DNA of 64,000 nt, from assembly GCA_947685225.1 (NCBI GenBank), contig CANTUV010000022.1, positions 10,857,915 through 10,921,914 of the forward strand, read 5' to 3'. Under the pieces are notes generated by a model. That model worked only from the letters and a program-made list of their open reading frames with translations. It made no database searches and had not been told where the DNA came from. Every line of letters begins with the position of its first letter. The first letter of the stretch is position 1. The position numbers were made by a program, and so were the translations under genes. Source of the DNA: Garcia nutans (Eukaryota > Streptophyta > Magnoliopsida > Malpighiales > Euphorbiaceae). Shown here piece after piece: positions 1-10,678 of the stretch.

Positions 1-218
1 GCTGGTGATTTCATTTTTCTTTTGTAAAATTTCAATTTGCTTGCGAATAAATTAAAGTGTATTTTTAGCGAAAAAAAAAAATTAAAGTGTATTTTTGCAT
101 TTCGAATTTTCTAGTCTTCTAAAAACTTCTAAACATTATTAACTAAGTTTTGTAATGTCTACATATAAATAAACTTTTTATTAATTTTTATAAGAATGAA
201 GCAGAACAAGATATGATC

Positions 219-255
<37 letters not shown>

Positions 256-1308
256 AGGAGCAAAGGCAAAAGTTCAAAAGAAAGGGGATAAAATTTCTCT
301 TAAAACCTTGCTTTAACCACTAATTGTCGATCTATATTTTTGTCTTGGTACTGGTTATACTTTTTATATATAATTATCATTTTATAAATTTATTAATTTA
401 TTAACAAACCATTTTTTTTTTTGAAAGGCAATTTATTAACAAACCATTTTCATTTGCAAAAAAAATAATAATAATAAATTAATAACAAAATATGAATATA
501 ATTTTTTAACAAATACATTTGATGTAAAAATTAAATATTAGAAATATAAATAATAAAGTGAAAATTAAAAAATTAAAAAAAATAGATTAAACTCTTTCTC
601 AACTTTCCTTCTTCTTTATTTTGCTTTCAATTTTTTTTTCTAATTTGTTGATTCAAATTAATTTAGATGAAAATTTTGAAATTTATTACCCTTCTCACAT
701 AATTTTGATTTTTTTTTTTCAATTTTTTTGGGAAGTTGCCCTCTTTTTTTTACAATACAACATATCAATTCATAAAAATCAACCTTTTTAGAATTTTTTT
801 TTAACTTTAACTTTTAATTTTATTTTCAGCTGAATTAATATGACTATCATATTAAAAATTCATTGATTCAAATCATCATTTTTTTTAATATCTTTTTATC
901 TCTCTTTTTTAGTTAATTCTTTTTTCTTCTCTCTTTATCTGCTTGTGGTTCTAAAGGAACATAAGAGCTTTATCTGTCTAAATTTTTAAATTTTATTTTT
1001 ATTTGAATTATAAGTGCATAATTCATAAAATACTCATCTAAATTATTTGCTCCATATAAATATATTGTTTAAATTTGTTATTTTTTAGAAATTCTTTATT
1101 TTTTTTGTTCTTTCTTTTTTAGTCAATTTTTTTATATAATACATAATTTCAAAATTTTTCCTTCAACCAATTTTTTCATCCTATATATTTATTTTTCTGT
1201 GTGGTTTCCAAATAATATAAGAACTCTCTCATTTTTCAATTTTATTTTATTTTTATTTCAAAATCTATAAATTTTTATATGTTAAATATTAAACTTGATT
1301 AAAAAAAT
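1..1308. other. AT-rich intergenic DNA
   Basis: No coding frame of note. It is rich in A and T runs. A compound microsatellite lies at about 217-255: a (TA)n run that passes directly into (TG)n. Nothing else is recognised before the Copia LTR. Confidence 0.7.
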
Positions 1309-1624
1309 GTTGATGAGATAACATAGTACCAACTCATATTGAGTTGGCAATACCAAAGTCGGTTGGTATTCTATATAAATGGCCTCTAAGGCCAATTTTA
1401 GAAAAATATATATGAGAAAAAAAAATTAAAAATAGTGTGGTGTGGTGAGTTTGTGAAGTGAAAAAAAATATTTTTTGAGAGAGTTAGCTTCAACAAGCTA
1501 ACGCATAATGTGTTAAGAGTGTAAAATTTTTGTTCCTATATTTTGTAATATGTGTTTTGTCAATTAATAAAATTTTAAGTATTTGTTATTCAATTTTTCT
1601 CCATCTTTAGGCAATTAAAATTCA
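1309..1624 (+). repeat. 5' LTR of the decayed Copia element
   Basis: The LTR begins TGTTGATGAG and ends AAAATTCA just before a primer-binding-site-like sequence. A TATA-like tctatataaat occurs near 1370 and would serve as the promoter. Because no 3' LTR survives, the borders rest on the TG...CA ends, the neighbouring primer site and the gag start. Length about 316 bp is normal for a short Copia LTR. Confidence 0.65.
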
Positions 1625-1625
1625 A

Positions 1626-1644
1626 TTTTATTGCAGAGCTAAGG
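1626..1644 (+). promoter_or_regulatory. Primer-binding site (initiator Met tRNA type), degenerate
   Basis: The sequence tattgcagagctaagg matches the end of the common Copia primer site TGGTATCAGAGC plus the usual following bases, with changes in its first half. It sits directly after the LTR and about 10 bases before the gag ATG at 1655. Confidence 0.6.
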
Positions 1645-1654
1645 TTGGACTGAG

Positions 1655-2575
1655 ATGGCTTCAAGTTCAACATCCGGAGTTCAAATTCAATCAACAATTT
1701 TAAGTTCGATGGAAAAAAAATAATTTTGCGATGTGAAAGTATTTAATGGAGCTTTGCTTAAAAAGCAACGGTTATGACAAAATTTTAAAAAAGAGAATTG
1801 TTGAAAAGGTAAGGCTGTTAGCTGAAGAATTACAACAATTGGATCGTGATCGTTCGTTAAATGAGAAGACTTTATTTTTAATCTGTCAATCTGCGAAACT
1901 GTTGGTCTTGGAAAAAATATTGCATGCCAAAACAGCAAAGGTGGCTTAGAGTATTCTGCTCAAAATATATAAAAGTGCAAACTCAGTCAAACGAATAAGG
2001 CTGCAAGGATTGAAAAGATAGTTTGAGCTGATGGAACAAGGAAAAAATGAAAGTATTCATGAATATTTCTCAAGAATGGAGAAACTAGTCAATGAATGAA
2101 GAATAATGGTGATCAAATGAAAGAGAAAGATATCGTAGAGAAGATTCTATGTACGTTGTCCAATCACTTTGATTATGTGGTAACAACCATTGAAGAGTCC
2201 AAAGGCTTGGGGAAAATGGCTCTTAATGACCTACAAACTTCATTGGAGTCGCGTGAGATGTGGATGAATGAAAGATCACCAAGCACAATAGAACAAGCAT
2301 TAAAGGCTCAAGTGAATTTAAAGAATGATGAAAAGATGCCCAGAACGGAGCACAATCAAAGAGTTTCTAATTTCAAAGGCAAATGAGATAGAAATTCCAG
2401 ACCTACTTCCAGACAAGAAGCAAAAGAAAGTGAATTCCAATAAGGTAAATCTAATATTCAATGTTATAAATGCAAAAAGTTTGACCACTATTAATCTGAG
2501 TGCAAGTCGCACATTCAGTGCCATAAGTGTAAAAAATATGGACATTATGGTAGAAATGTCGTGCTAGAAGATCAT
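1655..2575 (+). pseudogene. Copia gag, broken
   Basis: The frame starts MASSSTSG at 1655 and soon breaks at an A-run near 1720. Pieces that follow in different frames read as a Copia gag (UBN2 type): MEQGKNESIHEYFSRMEKLV near 2030, then KNNGDQMKEKDIVEKILCTL, then the LNDLQTSLESREMWMNER segment. Two zinc knuckles close the region near 2460-2570: a first reading CYKCKKFDHY with the final His region damaged, and a second reading CHKCKKYGHYGRN whose last Cys is out of frame. Gag forms the particle and binds RNA. At least three frameshifts and several stops make it non-functional. Confidence 0.85.
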
Positions 2576-2599
2576 ATCATAAAGATAGTCATGTTGGAG

Positions 2600-3287
2600 T
2601 AGCTCAAAATGATGGTGCAGAAACCTTGTTGGTGGTGACGCATGAAACTGGTAATAATAACAATTTCCAGTGGTTGATAGACTCGGGTTGTAGCAATCAT
2701 TTAAGTGGAAACAAGGCAGTCTTTTCTCAGTTAGATGAATCTTTTCGCTCTTCTATGAAACTTGGTGACAATTACCAGGTTCCAGTTATAAGAAAAGGAA
2801 GGATTGTTATCAAAACGAAGAATGGGTCTTTAGATTTTATTTTTGAGGTCTATTATACTTCTACTATTTGTCAAAACTTGTTAAGTATTGGACAACTAAC
2901 AGAAAAAGGCTATGACTTGTGTTTCAATAAGCATGGATGTGTTGTAAGTGATACAAAGAAAGGAATGATATTGAAGACAAAGATGTCATCCAATCGTCTA
3001 TCTCCAACATACATCAATTATGGTAATATCTCATACTGTAATTCGATGGTTATTGATGATAATTGGCTATGGCATATGCGGCTTGGATATTTGAATTTTG
3101 ATAGCATTAAATTTTCTTACAAACAAAGAGTGGGTTTCAGGTTTACCTACTATTCCAGTTTCTGATCAAGTTTGTGAGCATTGTATTTTGGGAAAGAAAC
3201 ATTGAGATTCATTTCCTACAAAGCAGACATGGAGAGCTAAAAGACCACTAGAGCTTGTGCATTTAGACTTATGTTATGTGGAGGTTC
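2600..3287 (+). pseudogene. Copia protease and pre-integrase segment
   Basis: The open piece at 2626-3165 contains WLIDSGCSNHLSGNK, the aspartic protease active site (DSG) of plant Copia elements. It is followed by the glycine-rich LLSIGQL segment and by WLWHMRLGYLNFDSIK, the pre-integrase zinc-binding start (H-x3-GH class with the second His replaced by Tyr). After a frameshift at about 3140 the frame continues with CEHCILGKKH, the CxxC half of the integrase zinc finger, then RPLELVHLDLC, the start of the catalytic core. The solo LTR insertion cuts the gene right after this. Confidence 0.88.
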
Positions 3288-4744
3288 CATCTTGTAACAC
3301 TCCGATACCTTATATAAGTACTATACATATACCTGGTATACATACGGTAAGTATATAAAGTATAAGGATGTCACTTTTCGTTACCTTTTTAAAAACCTGT
3401 AAAAGAATTCCAAACCATAATACATTAATTTAAATAACATTTATCAAATCATTATCTTGATCAAAAACTTCATTTATACATATAATTACTTTCTCGTCAT
3501 AAATACATCAATATAAAAGTTATACATGTATGCATTACCCTCTAGTTGGTCTCGACAACTTTTACCCTTCTTGTGGCATAACGAAAGACTTCATATCTTC
3601 CACCTATTTACCTGCGCGAATACACACCCGCGCTAAGCCCGAGAGCTTAGTATTCCAAATATAAAATATAAACATATAATATAGAAGTATTAACATATAA
3701 TGATATATCAATTCAATGTATAATTAGTTCTTATCATATCTTCTTTTCTTTTTACTTGCATCTTTCGTATATCCTAGCTAATTTCCTATATGAGGTACAT
3801 ATATACATAATATTATCACCAACCCCAATCCATCACCAATACTCAAAATCAATAAATTAATACACCCACATTATATATATATTATACCAATCATTATTGC
3901 AATACACACATTACATATCATACCAATCATTATTGCAATACACACATTACATATCATACCAATCATGAATCACATTTCCAATGAAGACAACCATTATCAT
4001 CAACCACAATTCATTTAAATATCACACTTCATAACATTATCTTATTCACAATTCATCAATCATGATTCATTATTAATACTCACAATCAATATTTCAATAC
4101 ACACATTTCACATTAGCAACAAAGACAGACTCGGGCCCAAAACACTAATATGCCATTCGACTTTCAGAGTTAATGCTTTGGTTTAATCATCACATTTATC
4201 ATTATCATAATCCCAACTAGGCTTCAAGGATTAGGTTCAACCAAGCTTCAAGGGGAGCAAAGCATGCTAAGCTTCAACCCAACTTGGCTTCAAGAACCAA
4301 TCCAACCTAGCTTCAAGGGTTGTAACATCTCAATTAGGCTTCAAGGATCAAGTCCAACCTAACTTCAATAGATTGTTACTATTAGGCATGCCACCAACAA
4401 CAAAACTCTGAAAATGAATAACATATTAGATACATAATTCATTGAACATTTCATCATCAATATCATTCACAATTCACATCATCATTTAGGCAAACATGCC
4501 TCACATATCTCAATTGAATTGTCATAGCCAATCACAATGGCTTCATATCACATTTGAATCATCATGGCCAATTACAATGGCTTCACAACATATCATATCT
4601 CAATCCATATGATACATATAACATCATTGATATAACATTTCAAAATATATTATTCATATAATACATTGCCATTCACAATGCATATAACATAACCTTTCAT
4701 CATTTCTCAAAACACATTAACACCATTCATTATTAGAGCATTTA

Positions 4745-5135
4745 TCATAACAAATTGCACATACCTTAAGAATGATCCTCATTTCTTCCTACTTTTCCCA
4801 TTTCATATTTCATCCTTTATATATATATATATATAGCAATTTACATTATTCATTTACACCCACAATATAATAAAGTATTTAACACATTCATCCAAATGTG
4901 TTAAGGTTCAAAGACATATAAGGATATATAATCAAATAGGGTTCATGCTTACCTTTTTAATGATCTTCACATCCTTCACATCATTCAATCATCACCTTAA
5001 TCCAATTATATTAACAATATTGTAAACCACTTAACACATTTGCAAACAAATGTGTTAAGCCTCAAATCATGTAAATAAATACAATCATATGTATTGGTAC
5101 TTACCTCAAGAACTATTCTCATCCATCTATACATT
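4745..5135 (-). repeat. Diverged subrepeats inside the solo LTR
   Basis: Three diverged units spaced about 155-190 bp each carry an ACATT...AATGTGTTAAG block followed by cttacc(t)...aagaatnnt-tctcatc. On the minus strand each unit contains a good 5' splice-site consensus (GGTAAG or GGTATG) at about 4760, 4950 and 5105. A fourth donor-like site, GGTAAGTTC, lies near 5990. Confidence 0.6.
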
Positions 5136-5344
5136 TCCTCTTCCAAGAATTCTCAACATTTAGGTTAATGCAACACAATCTCTTCAAAACCTAATTCAAA
5201 GATCATTATTCATAGGTTTAGAATCATCCACATACATTTGTTTAGGTCATTCTTTGATTACAAAGTATTTAGAGTGTATATAAAATGTTTAGGAACAAAA
5301 GACTTTTGAAGAATCAAACAATGCATGAAGAACCAAAAACCATC

Positions 5345-5630
5345 ACAGTAGCAAACACACCCAAGGGACACGGCCAAGCTTGTGGCCGTGTCTCTCAAGA
5401 CCAAAACTTCCCGAGGCAGACACGGGCAAGGACACGGCCGTGTCTCCTAACACAACTCAGGCAGTAGCAAACACATTCAAGGGACACGGCCAAGCCAGTG
5501 GCCGTGTCACCCCAAAACCTATCCAACACGGCCAAAATTCTCTAGACTTGGCCGTGTTTTTCAAAAATAATAAGTCTTGGCCGTGTCTCATCTTGTTTTT
5601 GGCCGTGTCACTCAAGAACACAAACCCTAA
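5345..5630. repeat. Cluster of GACACGGCC / GGCCGTGTC motifs
   Basis: At least ten copies of acacggcc or its complement ggccgtgt occur within about 270 bp, some as perfect palindromes (gacacggccgtgtc near 5435). Two longer direct copies begin gtagcaaacac..caagggacacggccaagc at about 5348 and 5465. This is the only GC-rich part of the LTR. Confidence 0.85.
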
Positions 5631-6462
5631 TTTGGGCAAAGCTCTTTCACTTGTATTTTCACACTTTTTGCACAACAATAATCTCATTCAATTGGTTCTA
5701 GTCAATGTTGTTAACACATATCATATATATTCATCACATTAATCACTTAAACAACACATTAACATTACATTTTAAACACAAATCATCTCAAAACCCTAAA
5801 ACCAAATTCCACTCTTGATCTTCCACTTAACTTACCATATTCAAAACTAAACCCACACCAATTCAACCTTATAACTTACAATCCATTTTAAAACTTATAA
5901 ACACATCACAAACACATTTAATCATCAAATCAACAAACCCTAATTCACTTAAAACACCACTTCAAAAGAATAGAAGAAATCAAGGAAAAGAACTTACCAA
6001 AGTTGTTGAATTCCACAAATCTTCAACTTAATTCCTTGATTCTCCCTTCAATCTTGATGTTAGAAACCAAAACACTTCAATTGCTCTCTCTTCTCTTTGG
6101 ATAGCCGGCCACCACTTTAAGCAAAGAAAAGAAAATAACAAGTCAACCTTTCTTTCTTTCTTTTAATCTCCACCAAGAGATTTCCAAAAGAGAATTACCT
6201 CCATGCCCTTAACCATTTACTTTAGCTCTCTTTTAACTCACATGTCCTTTATAGTAATTTCACATATCATAAAAGAAAATATCTTCTTGCATTGACTCTC
6301 CCCTTTTGACCAACTTATATGTTATATATATTACCATATAATCAACATATACACCTCTCTCTAAACCCTCTTTTCTTTCCCAAAACACATATACATTCAA
6401 TCCAACTTACAACAACAACATAATCAAAACTTCTAAGGCATACATGAGGATATTACACATCT

Positions 6463-8457
6463 AATGGAGGTAACAAATACTTTATTACTTTTATTGATGA
6501 TTTTAGTAGAAAGACATGGGTATATTTCTTGAAGCAAAAGTATGATGCATGTGAAGTACTTAAGAATTTTGTGGCATATGTTGAAAAGCAAAGTGGTTAT
6601 CAACTCAAAACCTTAAGAACAAACAGGAGCACAAAATATACTGTTTGTGATAGTTTCCTAAGAAAGCAAGAAGTTAAGCATCAAGTAATAGCTAGGTATA
6701 CTCCTTAACAAAATAGAGTAGCAGAAAGAAAGAACAAAACTATCATAGATATGGTGAGAAGCATGTTGCATTGCAAGAAATTGCCTAAAAATTTTTGGGC
6801 CTAGACTATGGCTTGTGCAGTTTACATTTTAAATAGATGTCCTATCAAAAGTGTTTGTGATAAAACTTCGCAAGAAGCATGGAGTGGAAGGAAACCCAAT
6901 TTAAGCCATCTAAGGGTGTTTGGTTGCATTACTTATTCACATGTACTAGACGAGTTAAGAAAGAAGCTTGATGATAAGGCAAAAAAATGTATCTTCATTG
7001 GTTACAGTTTGGAAACAAAGGGATATGAGTTGTACAATCCTAAGACTCAAAAGGTGATTGTTAGTCGTGAAGTTACTTTTAATAAAGATGGAATATAGGA
7101 TTGATCAGAAAAAGAAAAGAGATTGTTACCAGTACCGGTGTTCATTAACAATGAAATAAAAATAAGAAATCAAACTAGTGAGTAGCCTTCTTTAGTTTCT
7201 GAAGAGCAACAGATTGATCTACCTGAAGCTTCATCTCCTCCTGTATTTAGACGTTCACAACGTGATCAACATCCACCGGCCTATTTAAGAGTTTATGAAG
7301 TTGGTAATGATCCTGGTGACGATGAAGATATTGTTCATTATGCTTTCTTTGCAGATTATGATCCAGTAATGTTCAAAGAAGCAACTAATGATGATCAGTG
7401 GATTAAGGCAACGAATGAAGAAATTCATGCTATTGAGAAGAACAATACATGAGAGTTAACTACTCTGCTAGAAGGAAAGAAATCAATTGGAGTCAAATGA
7501 GTTTATAAGACAAAGTATAAGCCTAATAGAGAAGTTGAATGTTTTAAAGCGAGATTAATTATAAAAAGATACAAGCAAAAATCAGGTATTGATTACTTTG
7601 AAGTATTTGCTCTTATTGCTAGAATGGATACTATGCATATAATTATTTCACTTGCTGCTCAAAGTTACTGAAAAATATACCAAATGGATGTGAAGTCAGC
7701 ATTTTTAAATGGTGTACTTAAGGAAGAGGTAGATATTGAGCAACCACCTGATTATGTAAAGAGAGGTGAAGAAGACATAGTCTATTGGTTAAAAAAAGCT
7801 TTGTATGGGCTTAAATAAGCTCCAAGGGCATGGTATACTCATATTGACACCTATTTTCTTGATAATGAATTTCATAAGTGTCCTTACAAGCATACTTTAT
7901 ATATCAAGACTAATAAAAATGAAGAAATAGTCATTGTTTGTCTTTATGTGGATGATTTGATCTTCACCAGCAATAATCTAAGGCTTTTGTCAGAATTTAG
8001 GGAGGATATGATTGCTCACTTTGAAATGATAGATAGGAGCTTGTTAAGCTTAAGGTACTTAACAACAACTATATCTGATATCATTTACGGAGTTAGAATT
8101 ATAAGCAGGTTTATAGATTCACCTCGACAATCTCACCAGCAAGCTGGAAAGAGAATTTTGAGATACATTAAAGGTACACTTGATGATAGCATATTTTATC
8201 CGAGTGCTAATGACATAAAGCTTGTTGGATATACAAACAGTGTTGGGCAGGTGACACTGAAGGAAGAAGAAGTACTTCAGGTTATATTTTCAATATTGGT
8301 TTGGATGCATTTTCTAGGTACTCAAAGAAATAACAAGTAGTAGCTCTTTCAATAACAGAAGCAGAATACATAGCAACAACAAGCTGTGCCACTCAAGTAG
8401 TTTGACTATGAAGGATGCTTAATGAATTGCAACATCAACAAGCCCAAAGTGTTTGGG
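6463..8457 (+). pseudogene. Copia integrase, reverse transcriptase and RNase H, broken
   Basis: Directly after the solo LTR the integrase core resumes (NGGNKYFITFIDDFSRKTWV), then AERKNKTIIDMVRSMLH and the 6808-7098 piece with CPIKSV and RVFGCITYSHV. The reverse transcriptase follows: NNTWEL-like segment near 7440, MDVKSAFLNG near 7690, LYGLK-stop-APRAWY near 7805, and the YVDDLIF catalytic motif at 7944-7964. A deletion of roughly 60-80 codons lies near 8030. RNase H reads ESPRQSH-like, RILRYIKGTL, LVGYT then SITEAEYIA in shifted frames, and ends after LNELQHQQ. Numerous stops and frameshifts; the last part of RNase H is absent. Confidence 0.9.
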
Positions 8458-9366
8458 TAACGTGATTTTGATGTGATATGTGATACATTGTGATGGTATA
8501 TTGAGATATAATGAAATGAAATAAATTGATATTAATATGAATGAGAAAAATGAGAAAAAAAAGGCAATGTACCTAATTGATATTGAGAAATGAAACAATG
8601 TGCCTAGTTGATTATGGAAAGTGAGAAAGAAATTGATGATGAAAAATATGAAATAATTATGTACCTAGTTTGTTATTCGATTCTAGAATTTTGTATTTGG
8701 TGGCATGCCTATGAGGTTATCCTCATTATTTACCTTCGGGGCTAGCTTCTTAGCAATTCTTTGATTTGCCTTCGGCATAGATGCTTGACGTCATTGTGAT
8801 ATGATTTGCCTTCAGGGCTAGCTTTTGAACATTATTATGATTTGCCTTTGGAACTAGACACTTGGTGTTAATTTGGACCAGAAACAGTAACTCTGATATT
8901 TGGATGATATATTAGATCCTTTGGGCCCATGCTTGTGTTTGTTCCTATGTGAATTGTAAAATTATTAAAGGATATGTTTTATGGAGAAATTGAGTACCAC
9001 AATGTGAAATATCAATTGGAAGCATTTTGCATTGGCATTGTTCTACAGTTTTATTATTATCAAAGTTATACCACTAAGCTTTTAGCTTAGTACGATTGTA
9101 ATTCATCGTACAGATGACATGGGCGATCTGATAGAGCTGGAGAGTTCTTCTAGACCTGCTCAGGTTTAGGCTTGCGTTTATTGAACTTGAAGTATTTTTG
9201 GATATATCAATATCAAAGTCATTTGCCAGCATGTACATATCTGATATTATAATACATTTTGATATTGTGTATATTATGTTTATGTTTTTAAAATAAAAAT
9301 ATATATTGTAAATTATAAAAACTCTTTGGACAAATTGTATAATGTGAGTTGCTTATATGTGTTTTG

Positions 9367-9400
<34 letters not shown>

Positions 9401-9784
9401 GTATCTATGTATGTAAATAAATGTTTTGAAAAAATATGGAGAAGTTGAGTAGTTGGGGTGGAGATGTATGATTTTTTTTATTGGGAGTGTATTTTATGCA
9501 GGTTGGGTAATTGTTGAAATTTGGGGATGTCTAAATTATAGACAAAACTCTAGCAAATTCTTTTCAAAGATTTTCATATAAAACTCTATTTTGTAATCTA
9601 TAGTTAATAATAATTATTTTATTTATTAGTTAAATATACATTTAAAAGTATTTTGAAATTTTAAATTTGAAATGTGAAAATTTTTATTAAACTGGATTAT
9701 GACATGTTTTTACCGTATACACGTATTTTATATATGCTGAATGTATATATTATATGTATATAGTAAGTATATAAGAGTGTTACA
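8458..9784 (+). mobile_element. Truncated, inverted copy of the same Gypsy LTR family
   Basis: Read on the minus strand this block starts TGTAACACTC at 9784 and runs parallel to the solo LTR at 3293: first the TATACATATA-rich part, then the AAGCTAAAAGCTTAGT palindrome, the GGGCCCAAAGGATC block, and the AGGCATGCCACCAAATAC block near 8700. It matches only about the first 1.3 kb of that LTR and then stops at about 8457 against Copia sequence. No target duplication is visible because one end is lost. By analogy its sense direction is plus. Confidence 0.75.
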
Positions 9785-10590
9785 TAGAGGACTGGATCTT
9801 GACCTATTTAAATAATGGTTGGCATTTGGTGTGACAATGTGAAGGATTGGAGGATCACCTTTGGCATTGTCTGTTGGAAATTTTGGGCGTATAGGAATGA
9901 GTTTATTTTTAATAGCAAATCGGCTAGTACTAATGTCATCTTACAAAATATTACCGTTATGATTAACTACACTGATATGGCCACTTCTTTATCTAATTGT
10001 ATTAACCCTACTTTTTTGCAAAAAAAAAAAAAAAGAGAGCCTTGTTGGGTGGGATCGTCCTCCCCAAGGGTGGGTGAAGATCAACACAGATGGGGCTGTT
10101 AGAATGAGAATAAATATCGCCTGCGCATGCAGCATCATCAGACACAATAATGGAGACTGGGCTGGCGAATTCAGCAGGAATATTGGCAGATACTCGGTTC
10201 TTCAAGCTAAACTGTGGGGAGTATTTGACAGACTCAACTTAGCCTAGTCTAAGGGATTTTTCCATGTTAACCTTGAAATTGATAATATCACCACGGTTCA
10301 AATGATCAACCAGAACGAGATTGCGGTCCATGCTTATTTGAATCTGATCCAGATGATTAATTTTTTGCTAGTTAGGAACTGGAATGTTAAAGTCTGTTAT
10401 GTTTTTAGAGAAGGGAACCGTTGTGCAGATTGGTTTGCGATTTGGCTTACTCGATGACTCAAGGTTACACTCAGTTTGTCTCCATCCCTGATGGGCTAGG
10501 TGATTTGATCAGAGATGATTCGATAGGGGTTGCTTGGCCAAGGCTATGCATGGATAATCTCTAATTTTTTAAGGCTTTTGCCTCTTTCTG

Positions 10591-10594
<4 letters not shown>
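9785..10594 (+). pseudogene. 3' end of a LINE (L1-type) with RNase H domain, truncated
   Basis: Pieces in successive frames read as the C-terminus of a plant L1-type polyprotein. First comes FGIVCWKFWAYRNEFIFN (9850-9915), the link between reverse transcriptase and RNase H. An A-run near 10020 follows. Then in another frame come WVKINTDGAVR (first catalytic Asp), SIIRHNNGDWAGEFSRNIG, VLQAKLWGVFDRLNLA (the usual Glu is Lys here), VNLEIDNITTVQMIN (catalytic Asp) and VREGNRCADW-like FREGNRCADWF. Stops near 10240 and 10455 break it. Only the last quarter of a LINE is present and its left edge coincides with the LTR end at 9784, so the LTR probably landed inside a LINE before the rest was deleted. 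Confidence 0.8.

Positions 10595-10677
<83 letters not shown>
10595..10677. repeat. (GA)n microsatellite
   Basis: About 41 uninterrupted GA units follow the LINE end at the sequence ctgtaac. Plant L1 tails usually end in poly(A); here a dinucleotide tract takes that place. Confidence 0.95.

Positions 10678-10678
<1 letters not shown>

Larger units (their letters stand above)
3293..6457 (-). mobile_element. Gypsy-type solo LTR inserted in Copia integrase
   Basis: A 3165-bp block begins TGTAACACTCC and ends GATATTACA, and it is flanked by an exact 5-bp repeat CATCT (3288-3292 and 6458-6462). Removing it and one CATCT rejoins the integrase reading from DLC...VPS to NGGNKYFITFIDDFS. TG...CA ends with a 5-bp duplication and no coding content are the marks of a solo LTR left by LTR-LTR recombination. 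Sense is probably the minus strand: in that direction it ends GGAGTGTTACA and carries GTAAGT splice-donor-like sites after a leader region, as large Gypsy LTRs do. Two relatives lie at 8458-9784 and 16052-17334. Shared landmarks include the AGGCATGCCACCAA block at about 4385 and GCTAAGC...GCTTAGT near 3630. Confidence 0.88.
1309..8457 (+). mobile_element. Decayed Ty1/Copia retrotransposon, 3' end missing
   Basis: The order LTR, primer-binding site, gag, protease, integrase, reverse transcriptase, RNase H is that of Ty1/Copia. It reads on the plus strand with many stops and frameshifts. The integrase is interrupted by a solo LTR at 3293-6457. The reverse transcriptase has an internal deletion near 8030, where the frame jumps from the AHFEM block to the SLRYLTT block. 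The element stops inside RNase H at about 8457, where a different, inverted LTR fragment begins, so its 3' LTR and target duplication are lost. Several stops sit where a CAA or TGG codon is expected (for example LYGLK-stop-AP near 7810), which fits cytosine deamination. Lineage within Copia was not determined. Confidence 0.9.

Noticed and set aside
9815..10102. 95-codon ORF as a separate gene
   Set aside because: Its readable part is the LINE link region, then it runs through an A-run into a wrong frame; it belongs to the LINE relic.
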